A stretch of 64,000 bases of DNA from Hydrogenophilaceae bacterium (GTDB lineage Bacteria > Pseudomonadota > Alphaproteobacteria > Caulobacterales > Aquidulcibacteraceae). A program made the translations under genes and the position numbers. Location: NCBI GenBank assembly GCA_013389015.1, contig JACAEE010000156.1, forward strand, positions 58,302-122,301. Reading direction: 5' to 3'. Below, in pieces: positions 56,018-64,000 of this stretch. Within the stretch, counting starts at the first letter, position 1, and each line of letters begins with the position of its first letter. The notes below the pieces were generated by a model. It saw only the letters and a program-made list of their open reading frames with translations, made no database searches and was not told the DNA's origin.

Positions 56018-58458
56018 GCCTGGGTGTCCCGCATCGCGATTGGAGCATCGGCGCTGGTCTCAGCCTGGCTTGCGGGCGCCTTGTAGGCGAGGAGCCGCAG
56101 CGCATTGACCACGACCACAAGCGTTGAGCCTTCGTGGAAGATGATCGCCGCGCCGATCTTCAAGCCGAAGAGAGTGGAGGGGATGAGCACCGCCACCACG
56201 CCAAGACTGACCCACAAGTTCTGGCTGATGATGCGTGTCGTCTGGCGGCTGAGGCCTACGGCGAACGGCAGGTGATTGAGATCGTCGGCCATCAACGCGA
56301 TATCGGCGGTTTCGAGCGCAATGTCGGAACCGGCCGCGCCCATGGCGATGCCGACGGATGCGTTAGCGAGCGCCGGGGCGTCGTTGACGCCGTCGCCCAC
56401 CATGGCGACGCCGCCCTTGTGGCCCCCAAGCTGCTTGATCGCGGCGACTTTGTCTTCGGGCATAAGGCCCCCGCGCGCTTCGGTGAGGCCGACCTTGGTT
56501 GCGATCGCATCGGCGACGCGCTGGTTGTCGCCGGTGAGCATGATCATGCTCTGGACGCCGAGTTGGCGCAGGCGCTGCAGCACGGGCCTGGCTGCTCCCC
56601 GTTCGGTGTCCATGAGGCCAAGAGCGCCCAAGTCGTTGGCGCCGCGCCGCACGATCATCACAGTGCGGCCGTCGCGTTCAAGATCGTCGGCGGCGCGCTT
56701 CATTTCTTCGCTGAGCGGGCTTGCGCTGTCTTGGAATAGACCCGGCTTGCCGATCTGCACGATCTGGCCGCCGATGCGGCCTTGGACGCCTTTGCCGGTG
56801 ATGCTCTCGACCGCTTCCGCATTTGGAGCGGGCGTGTCTCCAAGCCTTGTTCGTCCGTCGCGCACCACGGCCGTTGCGAGGGGATGGTCGCTGCCTTGCT
56901 CGATGGCGATGGCGACCGCGAGCAGCTCGGCTTCGCTGACCCCGCTTGCCGGAACGACGTCGGTCAGCCGAGGCTTGCCTTCGGTCAGCGTGCCGGTTTT
57001 GTCAAAAGCGATGGCGCTGACGCGGCCCAGGGTTTCAAGCGGCGCGCCTCCTTTAATGAGAACGCCGCCGCGCGCGGCGCGCGCGACGCCGCTCAGCACC
57101 GCGCTCGGCACCGAGATGGCGAGCGCGCAAGGGCTTGCGGCCACCAGCACCGCCATGGCGCGGTAGAAGCTTGCGGCGAACGGCTCATCGACAACGACCC
57201 ATGCGAAGAGAAGCGCGGCGACGAGCAGGAGCACGCATGGCACGAAAATGCGCTCGAACTTGTCGGTGAAGGCCTGCGTTGGCGAACGCTGCGCTTCAGC
57301 TTCGGCGACCATGGTGACGACGCGCGAGAGCGTGCTCTCGCTGGCAACCCGCGCCACTTTGACATCGAGTGCGCCCGCGCCGTTGATCGCGCCCGCGAAC
57401 ACCCGGTGCTGGTCCGGCGTCTTGGTGAAGTCGGCGAATTCGTCCGACGCCGCCTTGTCGACCGGCGCGCTTTCGCCGGTGATCGGCGCCTGATTGACGC
57501 TGCTCTCGCCCTTGATGACAAAACCATCGGCGGCAATGCGATCGTTGGCGCGAACCAGAATGACGTCGCCGGCTTTGAGCTCGGCGACAGCGACTTCTTC
57601 GGTCTTGTCGCCGCGGCGTACGATCGCGGTTTCCGGCGCGAGCTCTGCGAGCGACTCGATGGCGCGCTTGGCGCGGCCCATCGCCCAATTCTCGAGCGCG
57701 TGGCCGAGGCTAAAGAGAAACAGAAGCAGCGCGCCTTCGGCCCAGGCGCCAAGCGCGGCTGCCCCGATCGCGGCCACGATCATCAGGCTATCGATGCGCA
57801 GCTTCTTATGGCGCGCGTTATCGATTGCCTCGCGCGCCGTATAATAGCCGCCGAGCGCGTACGCGAGGAGATAGAAGACAAGCGGCGCTGTCGCCCCGCC
57901 GGCTTGCGCCGCGAGCCAGCCGGCCGTCAGCGCGACGCCCGATCCCAGCGCAAAGATGAGCTCAGAGCGCTCGCCGAACGGGCCGCCATGGTCGTGTGAA
58001 TGGCCGGTCTTGGGGGCGGCCCGCTTTGCTTCTGCTTCGATTGCTCGTCCTTGCACGGACTTCGCCAGCGTCTCGCCCATGAGCAGGCGAGGGTCGTAGT
58101 CGACCAGCACGCGCGTTGGGCTGAGTTCGCTTGCCGTCAGAACGCCGGTCGTGGTGCGAAGGCGTTTGGTCTCGTGCATGGCGTTGGCGACGTCGAGGGC
58201 GATGTGTTCGCGATGGCGAATGACCTCATTGGCCAATCGGGCGCCCAGCACATGGATGCGCTTATTATCTTCTTTCCTGGAGTCAAAATGCACGCAAACG
58301 CGGAGCCCCGTTTCCGTGCCGCCTTCGACGTGGGCGCGCTGTACCGGGGCCTCCTTCTGCAGCCGGCGCGCCACTTCAATCGCACAGGCGCGGCAGGCGG
58401 CCGCGTCTTCCGAGCGGAAGAGCGCAGCAAGCTCCAGCTTGACCTTGGCCGGCGTCAC
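56014..58458 (-). CDS. Heavy-metal P1B-type ATPase (Zn/Cd/Pb exporter type)
   Basis: 814 residues. An unusual N-terminal domain with CRAC (AAACRACAIEVARRLQ) rather than a classical GMTCxxC, then the transport core: VLVAASPCALAISVPSAVLSG with the SPC motif of Zn/Cd exporters, phosphorylation site DKTGTLTEG, HP motif (GSDHPLATAVV) and GDGVNDAPALANASVGIAMG. A His-rich linker (KTGHSHDHGG) precedes the first helices. Exports divalent soft metals. Overlaps the AhpD-like gene by 4 bp. Confidence 0.93.
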   Translation of the reverse strand: MTPAKVKLELAALFRSEDAAACRACAIEVARRLQKEAPVQRAHVEGGTETGLRVCVHFDSRKEDNKRIHVLGARLANEVIRHREHIALDVANAMHETKRLRTTTGVLTASELSPTRVLVDYDPRLLMGETLAKSVQGRAIEAEAKRAAPKTGHSHDHGGPFGERSELIFALGSGVALTAGWLAAQAGGATAPLVFYLLAYALGGYYTAREAIDNARHKKLRIDSLMIVAAIGAAALGAWAEGALLLFLFSLGHALENWAMGRAKRAIESLAELAPETAIVRRGDKTEEVAVAELKAGDVILVRANDRIAADGFVIKGESSVNQAPITGESAPVDKAASDEFADFTKTPDQHRVFAGAINGAGALDVKVARVASESTLSRVVTMVAEAEAQRSPTQAFTDKFERIFVPCVLLLVAALLFAWVVVDEPFAASFYRAMAVLVAASPCALAISVPSAVLSGVARAARGGVLIKGGAPLETLGRVSAIAFDKTGTLTEGKPRLTDVVPASGVSEAELLAVAIAIEQGSDHPLATAVVRDGRTRLGDTPAPNAEAVESITGKGVQGRIGGQIVQIGKPGLFQDSASPLSEEMKRAADDLERDGRTVMIVRRGANDLGALGLMDTERGAARPVLQRLRQLGVQSMIMLTGDNQRVADAIATKVGLTEARGGLMPEDKVAAIKQLGGHKGGVAMVGDGVNDAPALANASVGIAMGAAGSDIALETADIALMADDLNHLPFAVGLSRQTTRIISQNLWVSLGVVAVLIPSTLFGLKIGAAIIFHEGSTLVVVVNALRLLAYKAPASQAETSADAPIAMRDTQA

Positions 58459-58988
58459 GCCGCCGTCGCCTGCTTGATGCGCAGCGCTGTGTTCATTGCG
58501 TTTACCGTAGCTGCAATGCGCAGCGCCGCTTGGACACGCTCAAGCGTGACGCCGCGTTTGTGCAGCTCAGATTCGTGAACATTGAGGCAGGCCCCGCATT
58601 GAGCCATCGCAGATATGGCGAAAGCCCAAAGCTCGAAATCGATCTTGTCGACATCGGTTTGGGAGAGCGCCGTCATCGACAGGTTGGCGGGCGCGCCGCG
58701 ATAATCATGGTTGTCGAGCAGGTTGAGCGCGCCGTAATAGACCGTGTTCATCGCCATGAGGGTTGCAGCCAGTTTGGCGGCGTTGCGCGCTTTGTCGGAG
58801 AGGAGCGGGCCAGCCGCACTCTCCATATGTCTGATCAGCGTTGGATTATCGGTGGCGTACGCGCACGCCAGCAGGCAGCCCCACCTCTGTTGATCGCTGA
58901 GCAAGGTCTCGGTGATGATTGCGTCGAGATTGCGCTTTTGGTCCCAGGCAAAATCTGGGAGGGCCTCGCGCAGTGCGTCGATGGGCAT
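58455..58988 (-). CDS. Carboxymuconolactone decarboxylase / AhpD-like protein
   Basis: 177 residues. Contains the CxxC-x3-H active site typical of AhpD (AMAQCGACLNVHESELHKRGV) followed by the helical CMD fold (RVQAALRIAATVNAMNTALRI). AhpD proteins reduce peroxiredoxins, so it probably handles oxidative stress tied to metal exposure. It sits between the RND pump gene and the P-type ATPase gene in one operon. Confidence 0.88.
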   Translation of the reverse strand: MPIDALREALPDFAWDQKRNLDAIITETLLSDQQRWGCLLACAYATDNPTLIRHMESAAGPLLSDKARNAAKLAATLMAMNTVYYGALNLLDNHDYRGAPANLSMTALSQTDVDKIDFELWAFAISAMAQCGACLNVHESELHKRGVTLERVQAALRIAATVNAMNTALRIKQATAA

Positions 58989-59005
58989 GGTGTCTATCTC
59001 CCTTC

Positions 59006-62000
59006 TTATTCTGCTTGCGCGGGCGCGCCGTCGCCCGGCGAATAGACGGTCGGCATCTCGCCTTCACGGGCCTGGTGGCCGCTCTTCAGCATGAGCTTGC
59101 AGATCGCCGGCAGCACAAAGAGCGTCAGCAGCGTCGCGGTGATGAGGCCGCCAATGACGACGGTGGCGAGCGGTTTTTGCACTTCCGCGCCGGTGCCGTG
59201 GGCAAGCGCCATCGGCACAAAGCCGATTGCCGGAACGATGCCGGTCATCAAGACGGCGCGGAACTTCTCGCGCATGCCTTCATAAATCGCTTCCTCGAGC
59301 GGCAAGCCTAAATCGAGGCGCTTGTTGATGCCGGTCATGACGACCAGGCCGTTCAACACCGCAACGCCCGCCAAGCAGATGAAGCCCACCGCCGCCGAGA
59401 TCGAAAACGACATGCCGGTAATGAGCAGCGTAAAGACGCCGCCCGCGAGACCAAGAGGCACGGCCGTATAGACCGCCGCGGCCGCGCGGACGTTGCCCAG
59501 CGCCATGTAAAGGATGCCGAAGATCAGCAAGAAGCAGGCCGGCACGATGAGCGCCATGCGTTGCGAGGCCGATTGCAGATTTTGAAATTGGCCGCCCCAT
59601 TCAAGGCGGGCGCCAACCGGCAACTGGACTTCTTCGCGCACGCGGCGCTGGGCCTCGGTGACAAAGGAGCCAAGGTCGCGGCCGCGCACGTTGGCTTGCA
59701 CGACCACGCGCCTCGACCCGTTCTCGCGGCTGACCTGGTTTAGGCCCTCGGAGAACGAGAAGGTCGCGACCTCGCGCAAGGGTATCGATTGCCTGAACCC
59801 ATCGCCTTCGTCGGGCAGCATCACCGGAAGCGCGCCGACCGCGTCGAGATCGTCACGCACCGCGTCGGGCAGGCGCACGACAACGTCGAAGCGGCGGTCG
59901 CCTTCAAAGACGAGGCCGGCTTCGCGTCCGCCCATTGCGGTGGCGACCGTGTCGGTGACCTCCTGCAGCGAGAGGCCGTAGCGGGCGATGGCGTCGCGGT
60001 CGAAAGCGACATCGAGCGTCGGAAATCCTCCGGTTTGCTCGACCTTCACATCCGCTGCGCCATCGATGGACTGCAGCACGGCCGCGATCTGCCCGGCGAC
60101 CTGGCTCATTTCCGTCAGGTCTTCGCCGTAGAGCTTGATCGCGACATCGCCGCGCACGCCGGCGATGAGTTCGTTGAACCGCATTTGGATGGGCTGGCTG
60201 AACTCATAGCCGTTGCCGACGAGCTGGGTGATGCGCTCCTCAATCCGCGCCATCAACTCCGCTTTGGTTTCGCCGCGATTGGGCCATTCAGAGCGCGGGC
60301 GCAGGATCACGAACGAGTCGGAGATGTTCACCGGCATCGGATCGGAAGCGACTTCCGCTGTGCCGGTCTTGGAGAAGACGACGAGCACTTCTGGAAACTC
60401 GCTGATCGCTTCTTCGACGCGTTGCTGCATCGCCGTCGATTGCTGCAGCGATGTCGATGGAATGCGCACCGCCTGAACGGCGAAGTCCTGCTCGTCGAGT
60501 TGGGGAATGAATTCTTGGCCCAGCGTGAAGAAGAGTGCTGCGGCGATCGCGAACACCGCAACGCCGCCGCCGATCACAGGAAGCGGGCGGCGGATCGAGG
60601 ATGCAAGCGCCGGCTCGTAAGCCTTGCGTGCGATCTCAAGCGGCTTGACTTCCTTTTCCGAGACCTTGCCGCGGATGAGCACCGCGACCATGGCCGGTAC
60701 GAAGGTCAGAGAGAGAATAAAGGCCGAGCCCAGCGCCAGAAGCAGCGTGATCGCCATCGGCGAGAACATCTTGCCCTCGACGCCCGAAAAGGTGAGCAGC
60801 GGCAGGAAGACGAGGAAAATGATGATCTGGCCGAAGATGGTCGGCTTGATCATTTCGCGGCTGGCTTCGAGCGTCTCGTGGAGCCGCTCCTGTAAGCTCA
60901 GCAACCTCCCTTCATGATGCTGCCGCTCCGCTAGCCGCCGCAGGCAGTTTTCGATGATGATGACCGAGCCATCGACGATGAGGCCGAAATCGAGCGCGCC
61001 GAGCGACATGAGATTGCCGGAGACGCCGAAGACATTCATGCCGATCGAGGTCATCAGCATCGAGAAGGGGATGATCAAAGTGGCGATGATCGCCGCGCGC
61101 ACATTGCCCAGCATCAGGAAGAGCACGGCGGCGACGAGGAGCGCGCCTTCGGCCAGGTTGCGCTCGACCGTGGCGATGGTGGCGTTGACGAGCTTGGAGC
61201 GGTCGTAAACCACATCGACCACGATGCCCGCCGGCAAGGTGGCGGTGATCTCCTGAAGCCGCTCAGCGGCCGCCGCCGCGACCGTGCGGCTGTTGCCGCC
61301 GGTGATCATCAGCACCGTGCCGATGACCACTTCGCGGCCATTGGCGGTTGCAGCGCCGGTACGAAGATCGCCGCCGACGCGCACGTTGGCGACATCGCGC
61401 ACGGTGACCGGCACGCCGTCGCGGGTGGCGACGACGGCTTCGGAAATTTCTTCGAGCGTGCGAATGCGCGCATCGGCGCGCACAAGGAAGCTTTCGCCGC
61501 CGCGTTGCACGAAATTGGCGCCGACAGAAATGTTGGCGCGCTCCAGCGCTTCGGCGAGCTCAGAGAACGAAATCCCGTAGGCGCTCAAGGCGCCGGTGTC
61601 GGGCTCGACCACATATTGCTTTTCATAGCCGCCGATCGAGTCGATGCCGGCCACCCCCTCGACCGCGCGCATTTGCGGGCGCACGACCCAGTCCTGTACT
61701 GTGCGCAGATAGGCCGCTTGCGAGACCGGATCTGTCAGCAGCTCGCCCTGCGGCGTGCGATAGGTGGTGGCGTTGATCCAGCCTGAGCCGTCGGCGCCGG
61801 CGCGGCGCTCGTCGCCTTCGGCGTACCGCACCGTCCACATCAAGACTTCGCCCAGCCCCGTCGAGATTGGTCCCATCTGCGGCTCGACGCCTTCGGGCAA
61901 GCTCTCGCGCGCGGCGGTCAGTCGCTCGGCCACCTGCTGGCGGGCAAAGTAGATGTCGACGCTGTCTTCGAAGACGACGGTGACCTGAGAAAAGCCGTTG

Positions 62001-62260
62001 CGCGAAATCGAGCGCGTGCTCTCCATGCCGACAATGCCGGACATGGCGGTTTCGACAGGGTAGGTGACCAGGCGCTCGACATCGAGCGGGCCAAAAGCCG
62101 GGGCCACAGTGTTGATCTGAACCTGCCGGTTGGTGATGTCGGGCACCGCGTCGATCGGCAGGCGGATGATATTAAAGACGCCGATCGCCGCGACTACGAG
62201 CGTGATGGCGATGACAGTCCAGCGAGCTTTGACGGCGAATTCGAGGAGGCGGCTGATCAT
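59006..62260 (-). CDS. czcA: CzcA/CusA-family heavy-metal RND efflux pump
   Basis: 1084 residues, the normal length for an HME-RND inner-membrane pump. Begins MISRLLEFAVKARWTVIAITLVVAAIGVFNIIRLPIDAVPDITNRQVQINT, with the family's PDITN motif. Later segments include GALDFGLIVDGSVIIIENCLRRLAERQ (the helix-4 D-G-x-V-I-x-x-E-N motif) and a typical C-terminal membrane block. It expels metal ions from periplasm or cytoplasm by proton antiport. Forms CzcCBA with the two genes upstream. Co versus Zn/Cd versus Cu specificity is not determined here. Confidence 0.93.
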   Translation of the reverse strand: MISRLLEFAVKARWTVIAITLVVAAIGVFNIIRLPIDAVPDITNRQVQINTVAPAFGPLDVERLVTYPVETAMSGIVGMESTRSISRNGFSQVTVVFEDSVDIYFARQQVAERLTAARESLPEGVEPQMGPISTGLGEVLMWTVRYAEGDERRAGADGSGWINATTYRTPQGELLTDPVSQAAYLRTVQDWVVRPQMRAVEGVAGIDSIGGYEKQYVVEPDTGALSAYGISFSELAEALERANISVGANFVQRGGESFLVRADARIRTLEEISEAVVATRDGVPVTVRDVANVRVGGDLRTGAATANGREVVIGTVLMITGGNSRTVAAAAAERLQEITATLPAGIVVDVVYDRSKLVNATIATVERNLAEGALLVAAVLFLMLGNVRAAIIATLIIPFSMLMTSIGMNVFGVSGNLMSLGALDFGLIVDGSVIIIENCLRRLAERQHHEGRLLSLQERLHETLEASREMIKPTIFGQIIIFLVFLPLLTFSGVEGKMFSPMAITLLLALGSAFILSLTFVPAMVAVLIRGKVSEKEVKPLEIARKAYEPALASSIRRPLPVIGGGVAVFAIAAALFFTLGQEFIPQLDEQDFAVQAVRIPSTSLQQSTAMQQRVEEAISEFPEVLVVFSKTGTAEVASDPMPVNISDSFVILRPRSEWPNRGETKAELMARIEERITQLVGNGYEFSQPIQMRFNELIAGVRGDVAIKLYGEDLTEMSQVAGQIAAVLQSIDGAADVKVEQTGGFPTLDVAFDRDAIARYGLSLQEVTDTVATAMGGREAGLVFEGDRRFDVVVRLPDAVRDDLDAVGALPVMLPDEGDGFRQSIPLREVATFSFSEGLNQVSRENGSRRVVVQANVRGRDLGSFVTEAQRRVREEVQLPVGARLEWGGQFQNLQSASQRMALIVPACFLLIFGILYMALGNVRAAAAVYTAVPLGLAGGVFTLLITGMSFSISAAVGFICLAGVAVLNGLVVMTGINKRLDLGLPLEEAIYEGMREKFRAVLMTGIVPAIGFVPMALAHGTGAEVQKPLATVVIGGLITATLLTLFVLPAICKLMLKSGHQAREGEMPTVYSPGDGAPAQAE

Positions 62261-62299
62261 GACGAGGTATCCGAACCGGTTTGCACGGGGAGGCGGCGA

Positions 62300-63262
62300 T
62301 CAGTGGTGATCGGCGGCGCTCGCGCCCAATTGCGATTTGATGAGGAAGGCGTTGTGCGAAACGTACGATTCGCCCGCGGCTAGACCTGCCGTGATCTCGA
62401 CGCTGTTGCGGCTCGAGCGGCCAATTGTTACGTCGCGCGGCTCGTAGGTGTCCGCGCCGAGGCGAACGAAAACCACCGTGCGTCCTTCGAAATTTTGCAC
62501 GGCGTCGGCGGGCACGACGACGGCCGCGTCCTGGCTTGCCAGCACCACATTGGCGCGGATCGCCATCCCTGGCCGCAGCGCTGAATCGGCGCCGACCGTA
62601 ATTGGCGCGCGCGCAATCAGGGTTTGCGAATGCGAGTCCGCTGTCGGCAGCACCGAGGCGATGCGCGCCTGGGTCGGGGCCGAGCCATCAAGGGCCGTGA
62701 TGATGACCGCCTGGCCCGCGGAAATGCGGCCGACATCGCGCGGCACGACGTTCAGTTCTGCTTGCAGGCGGGTGAGGTCGCCGACCACAAAGAGCGGCGC
62801 CTCGCTGGTGACGTCGCCGATATTGGTCTGCCGTTCCAGCACAACGCCGGAAATCGGCGTGACGATGGAATAGGTCTGCAAGCTCTCAGAGCTTTCAACG
62901 CGCGCCAGCGTCTCCCCGCGGCGAACCGCATCGCCGATATTGCGCTGGACGGCGCGCACCGGCCCCGGATACGGCGCGTGGATTTCAGCGCGGGCAGCTG
63001 GTTGCAGCATGATGCGCCCGGTGAGACTCAAGGTTTCTTGCAGCGCGCCTGGACCCGCCTGCGAGACCACGATCTGCGAGGCTTCAGCGGAAGCTGCGGA
63101 AATCGTGATGCGGTCAGCATCTTCTTCTTCGCCATGACCTTCCTCGCCTTCCTCGGCTGAGGCCGGATCTGCGGGGCCGTTCCCGGCGCCGCAGGAGGAC
63201 ACACCCAACGCCAACATGAGCGCGAGCGGCGCAAGCGCCAGTTTCATCGATGACGTCTTCAT
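62300..63262 (-). CDS. czcB: CzcB/CusB-family RND periplasmic adaptor, lipoprotein
   Basis: 320 residues. Signal peptide with lipobox (LALGVSSCGAG), an acidic Glu/His-rich stretch after the Cys (SAEEGEEGHGEEEDADRI), then HlyD/CzcB domains: IHAPYPGPVRAVQRNIGDAVRRGETLARVESSE, YSIVTPISGVVLERQTNIGDV and the beta-barrel. The acidic-His segment could collect metal ions. Start overlaps the TolC-type gene stop by 4 bp; czcA follows after 39 bp. Confidence 0.92.
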   Translation of the reverse strand: MKTSSMKLALAPLALMLALGVSSCGAGNGPADPASAEEGEEGHGEEEDADRITISAASAEASQIVVSQAGPGALQETLSLTGRIMLQPAARAEIHAPYPGPVRAVQRNIGDAVRRGETLARVESSESLQTYSIVTPISGVVLERQTNIGDVTSEAPLFVVGDLTRLQAELNVVPRDVGRISAGQAVIITALDGSAPTQARIASVLPTADSHSQTLIARAPITVGADSALRPGMAIRANVVLASQDAAVVVPADAVQNFEGRTVVFVRLGADTYEPRDVTIGRSSRNSVEITAGLAAGESYVSHNAFLIKSQLGASAADHH

Positions 63263-64000
63263 TGGTGAGCCTCCTGCTCGGGGAGCATGTCGCCGAAGCG
63301 CGCGGTCAGGCGATCGAGCGCGGCTTCGTTGTTGTGATAAGATTGAAGGGCGTCGACGCGCGCTTGGCGCGCATCGGTAAGGGCGCGTTGCGCCTCCAGC
63401 ACGTCGAGATACGAAAACGCGCCGCGATTGTAGCCGTCCTGGGCAAGCCCGAGCGCGCGTTCGGCCTGCGGGATGACTTCGTCTTCGGTCGAACTGATGG
63501 CGGCCGCATCGGCGGAGATCGCCCGTTGCAGCGCCGCGAACTCGCGCATCAAGCTGCGCCGGCCGGCTTCAAGATCGAATTCAGCGCGGCGTTGCTCGGC
63601 GCGCGCTCGCGCCACCGCGCCTTGATTGCGGTCGAAGATGCCGAGGGGAATTGAGACGCCGGCGACGAGGGCGCCTTCGTCATTGTCGGCGGCGAACTGG
63701 CGATAGCCGAAGCTCAATGTAGGATTCTGCCACGCGAGCGAACGTTCGACGTTGATCGCGGCGTTAGCGCGGTCGCGCGCGGCCGCAAGGCGCGCGAGAT
63801 CGGGCGCGGCCTCGCCAGGCTCGGCGTGATCGTGCTCGCCGGCGCGCGGCAAGGCGAAGTCGGCTGGAATGAGCGCAAAGCCGGTATCGCCGCCAAGGAG
63901 CGATGCAAGCGTCGCCCGCGCGTTCGCTGCGGCGGCCCGCGCCCGCGTCAGCGCAATGCGCGCTTCGGCTAAACCCGCTTCGGGGGGCCCCCCCCCCCCC
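63259..64000 (-). CDS. czcC: CzcC/TolC-family outer-membrane efflux protein, 5' end cut off
   Basis: Partial. The ORF-track entry (63259..63852) starts at an internal Met; the frame stays open upstream to the window edge (EAGLAEARIALTRARAAAANARATLASLLGGDTG ...). Long alternating Ala/Arg/Glu helices, TLSFGYRQFAADNDEGALVAGVSIPLGIFDRNQGAVARARAEQRRAEFDLEAGRRSL and SYLDVLEAQRALTDARQARV are typical of TolC-type channels. The last bases before the edge are a G/C homopolymer run and should not be trusted. Confidence 0.88.
   Translation of the reverse strand, partial: GGGGPPEAGLAEARIALTRARAAAANARATLASLLGGDTGFALIPADFALPRAGEHDHAEPGEAAPDLARLAAARDRANAAINVERSLAWQNPTLSFGYRQFAADNDEGALVAGVSIPLGIFDRNQGAVARARAEQRRAEFDLEAGRRSLMREFAALQRAISADAAAISSTEDEVIPQAERALGLAQDGYNRGAFSYLDVLEAQRALTDARQARVDALQSYHNNEAALDRLTARFGDMLPEQEAHQ
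63982..64000. other. Artefactual G/C homopolymer at the window edge
   Basis: Six G followed by thirteen C, with no parallel elsewhere in the window. It falls inside an open czcC-like frame and looks like a sequencing or assembly artefact at a contig end. Confidence 0.75.

Overview
The window is GC-rich DNA of an alphaproteobacterium. No rRNA or tRNA is present to fix the taxon. The codon use, a TonB receptor/FecIR pair, an AtxE2-type lasso isopeptidase and the trb gene order point to Caulobacterales (Hyphomonadaceae-like) or Sphingomonadales; this placement is inference. The last ~19 bases are a G/C homopolymer run, so the right edge is probably a contig end.

Layout. (1) 1-9.4 kb is a stress/metal flank: a YbhF-like ABC ATPase, HlyD adaptor, isoprenylcysteine-methyltransferase-like protein, DUF2933 protein, site-2 protease with CBS domains, cyclopropane fatty acid synthase, APC permease, DUF5676 protein, Met/His-rich lipoprotein and DUF4198 protein. 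(2) 9.5-22.9 kb starts with a frameshifted tyrosine-recombinase tail. It continues with a nuclease and a compact minus-strand conjugation operon (traG-copG-trbBCDEJLFGI plus an AlpA-like regulator). (3) 23.0-34.8 kb holds two LuxR regulators, a LuxI synthase, a phytanoyl-CoA dioxygenase family protein and a GntR regulator. These lead into a lasso peptide cluster with two tiny unannotated precursor genes, a B1-B2 fusion, a cyclase, an isopeptidase and an STN-type TonB receptor. (4) 34.9-40.6 kb holds SRAP, a DUF4062/ATPase-like protein with an apparent ATT start, DUF1232, FecR/FecI, an XRE regulator and a small membrane protein. (5) 40.8-48.5 kb is a defence island. A five-gene coupled operon (XRE regulator, Cas4-like Fe-S nuclease, long Argonaute with an apparently intact DEDD tetrad, small protein, HExxH protein) is divergent from a DprA-like / HAD-phosphoribosyltransferase pair of ShosTA composition. 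(6) 48.9-53.8 kb is mobile-element maintenance: ParB, ArdC-like antirestriction, Toprim, SSB-like and DUF6876 proteins. (7) 53.9-64 kb is a metal-resistance operon: CopC, DUF411, CDF transporter, methyltransferase, P-type ATPase, AhpD-like protein and a CzcCBA efflux system.

How it fits together. Regions 2-6 look like a conjugative or integrative element carrying a quorum-sensing/lasso-peptide module and a defence island as cargo. The visible element has no relaxase, no TraF and no intact integrase, so it is probably immobile or only partly shown. Two 22-bp palindromes with the same core, one before luxI and one before a small membrane-protein gene next to the Argonaute operon, suggest that one LuxR regulon spans distant parts of the island. 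The two predicted 19-residue lasso cores (Gly1-Glu9 ring) and the Argonaute/Cas4-like/HExxH operon are the most interesting parts.
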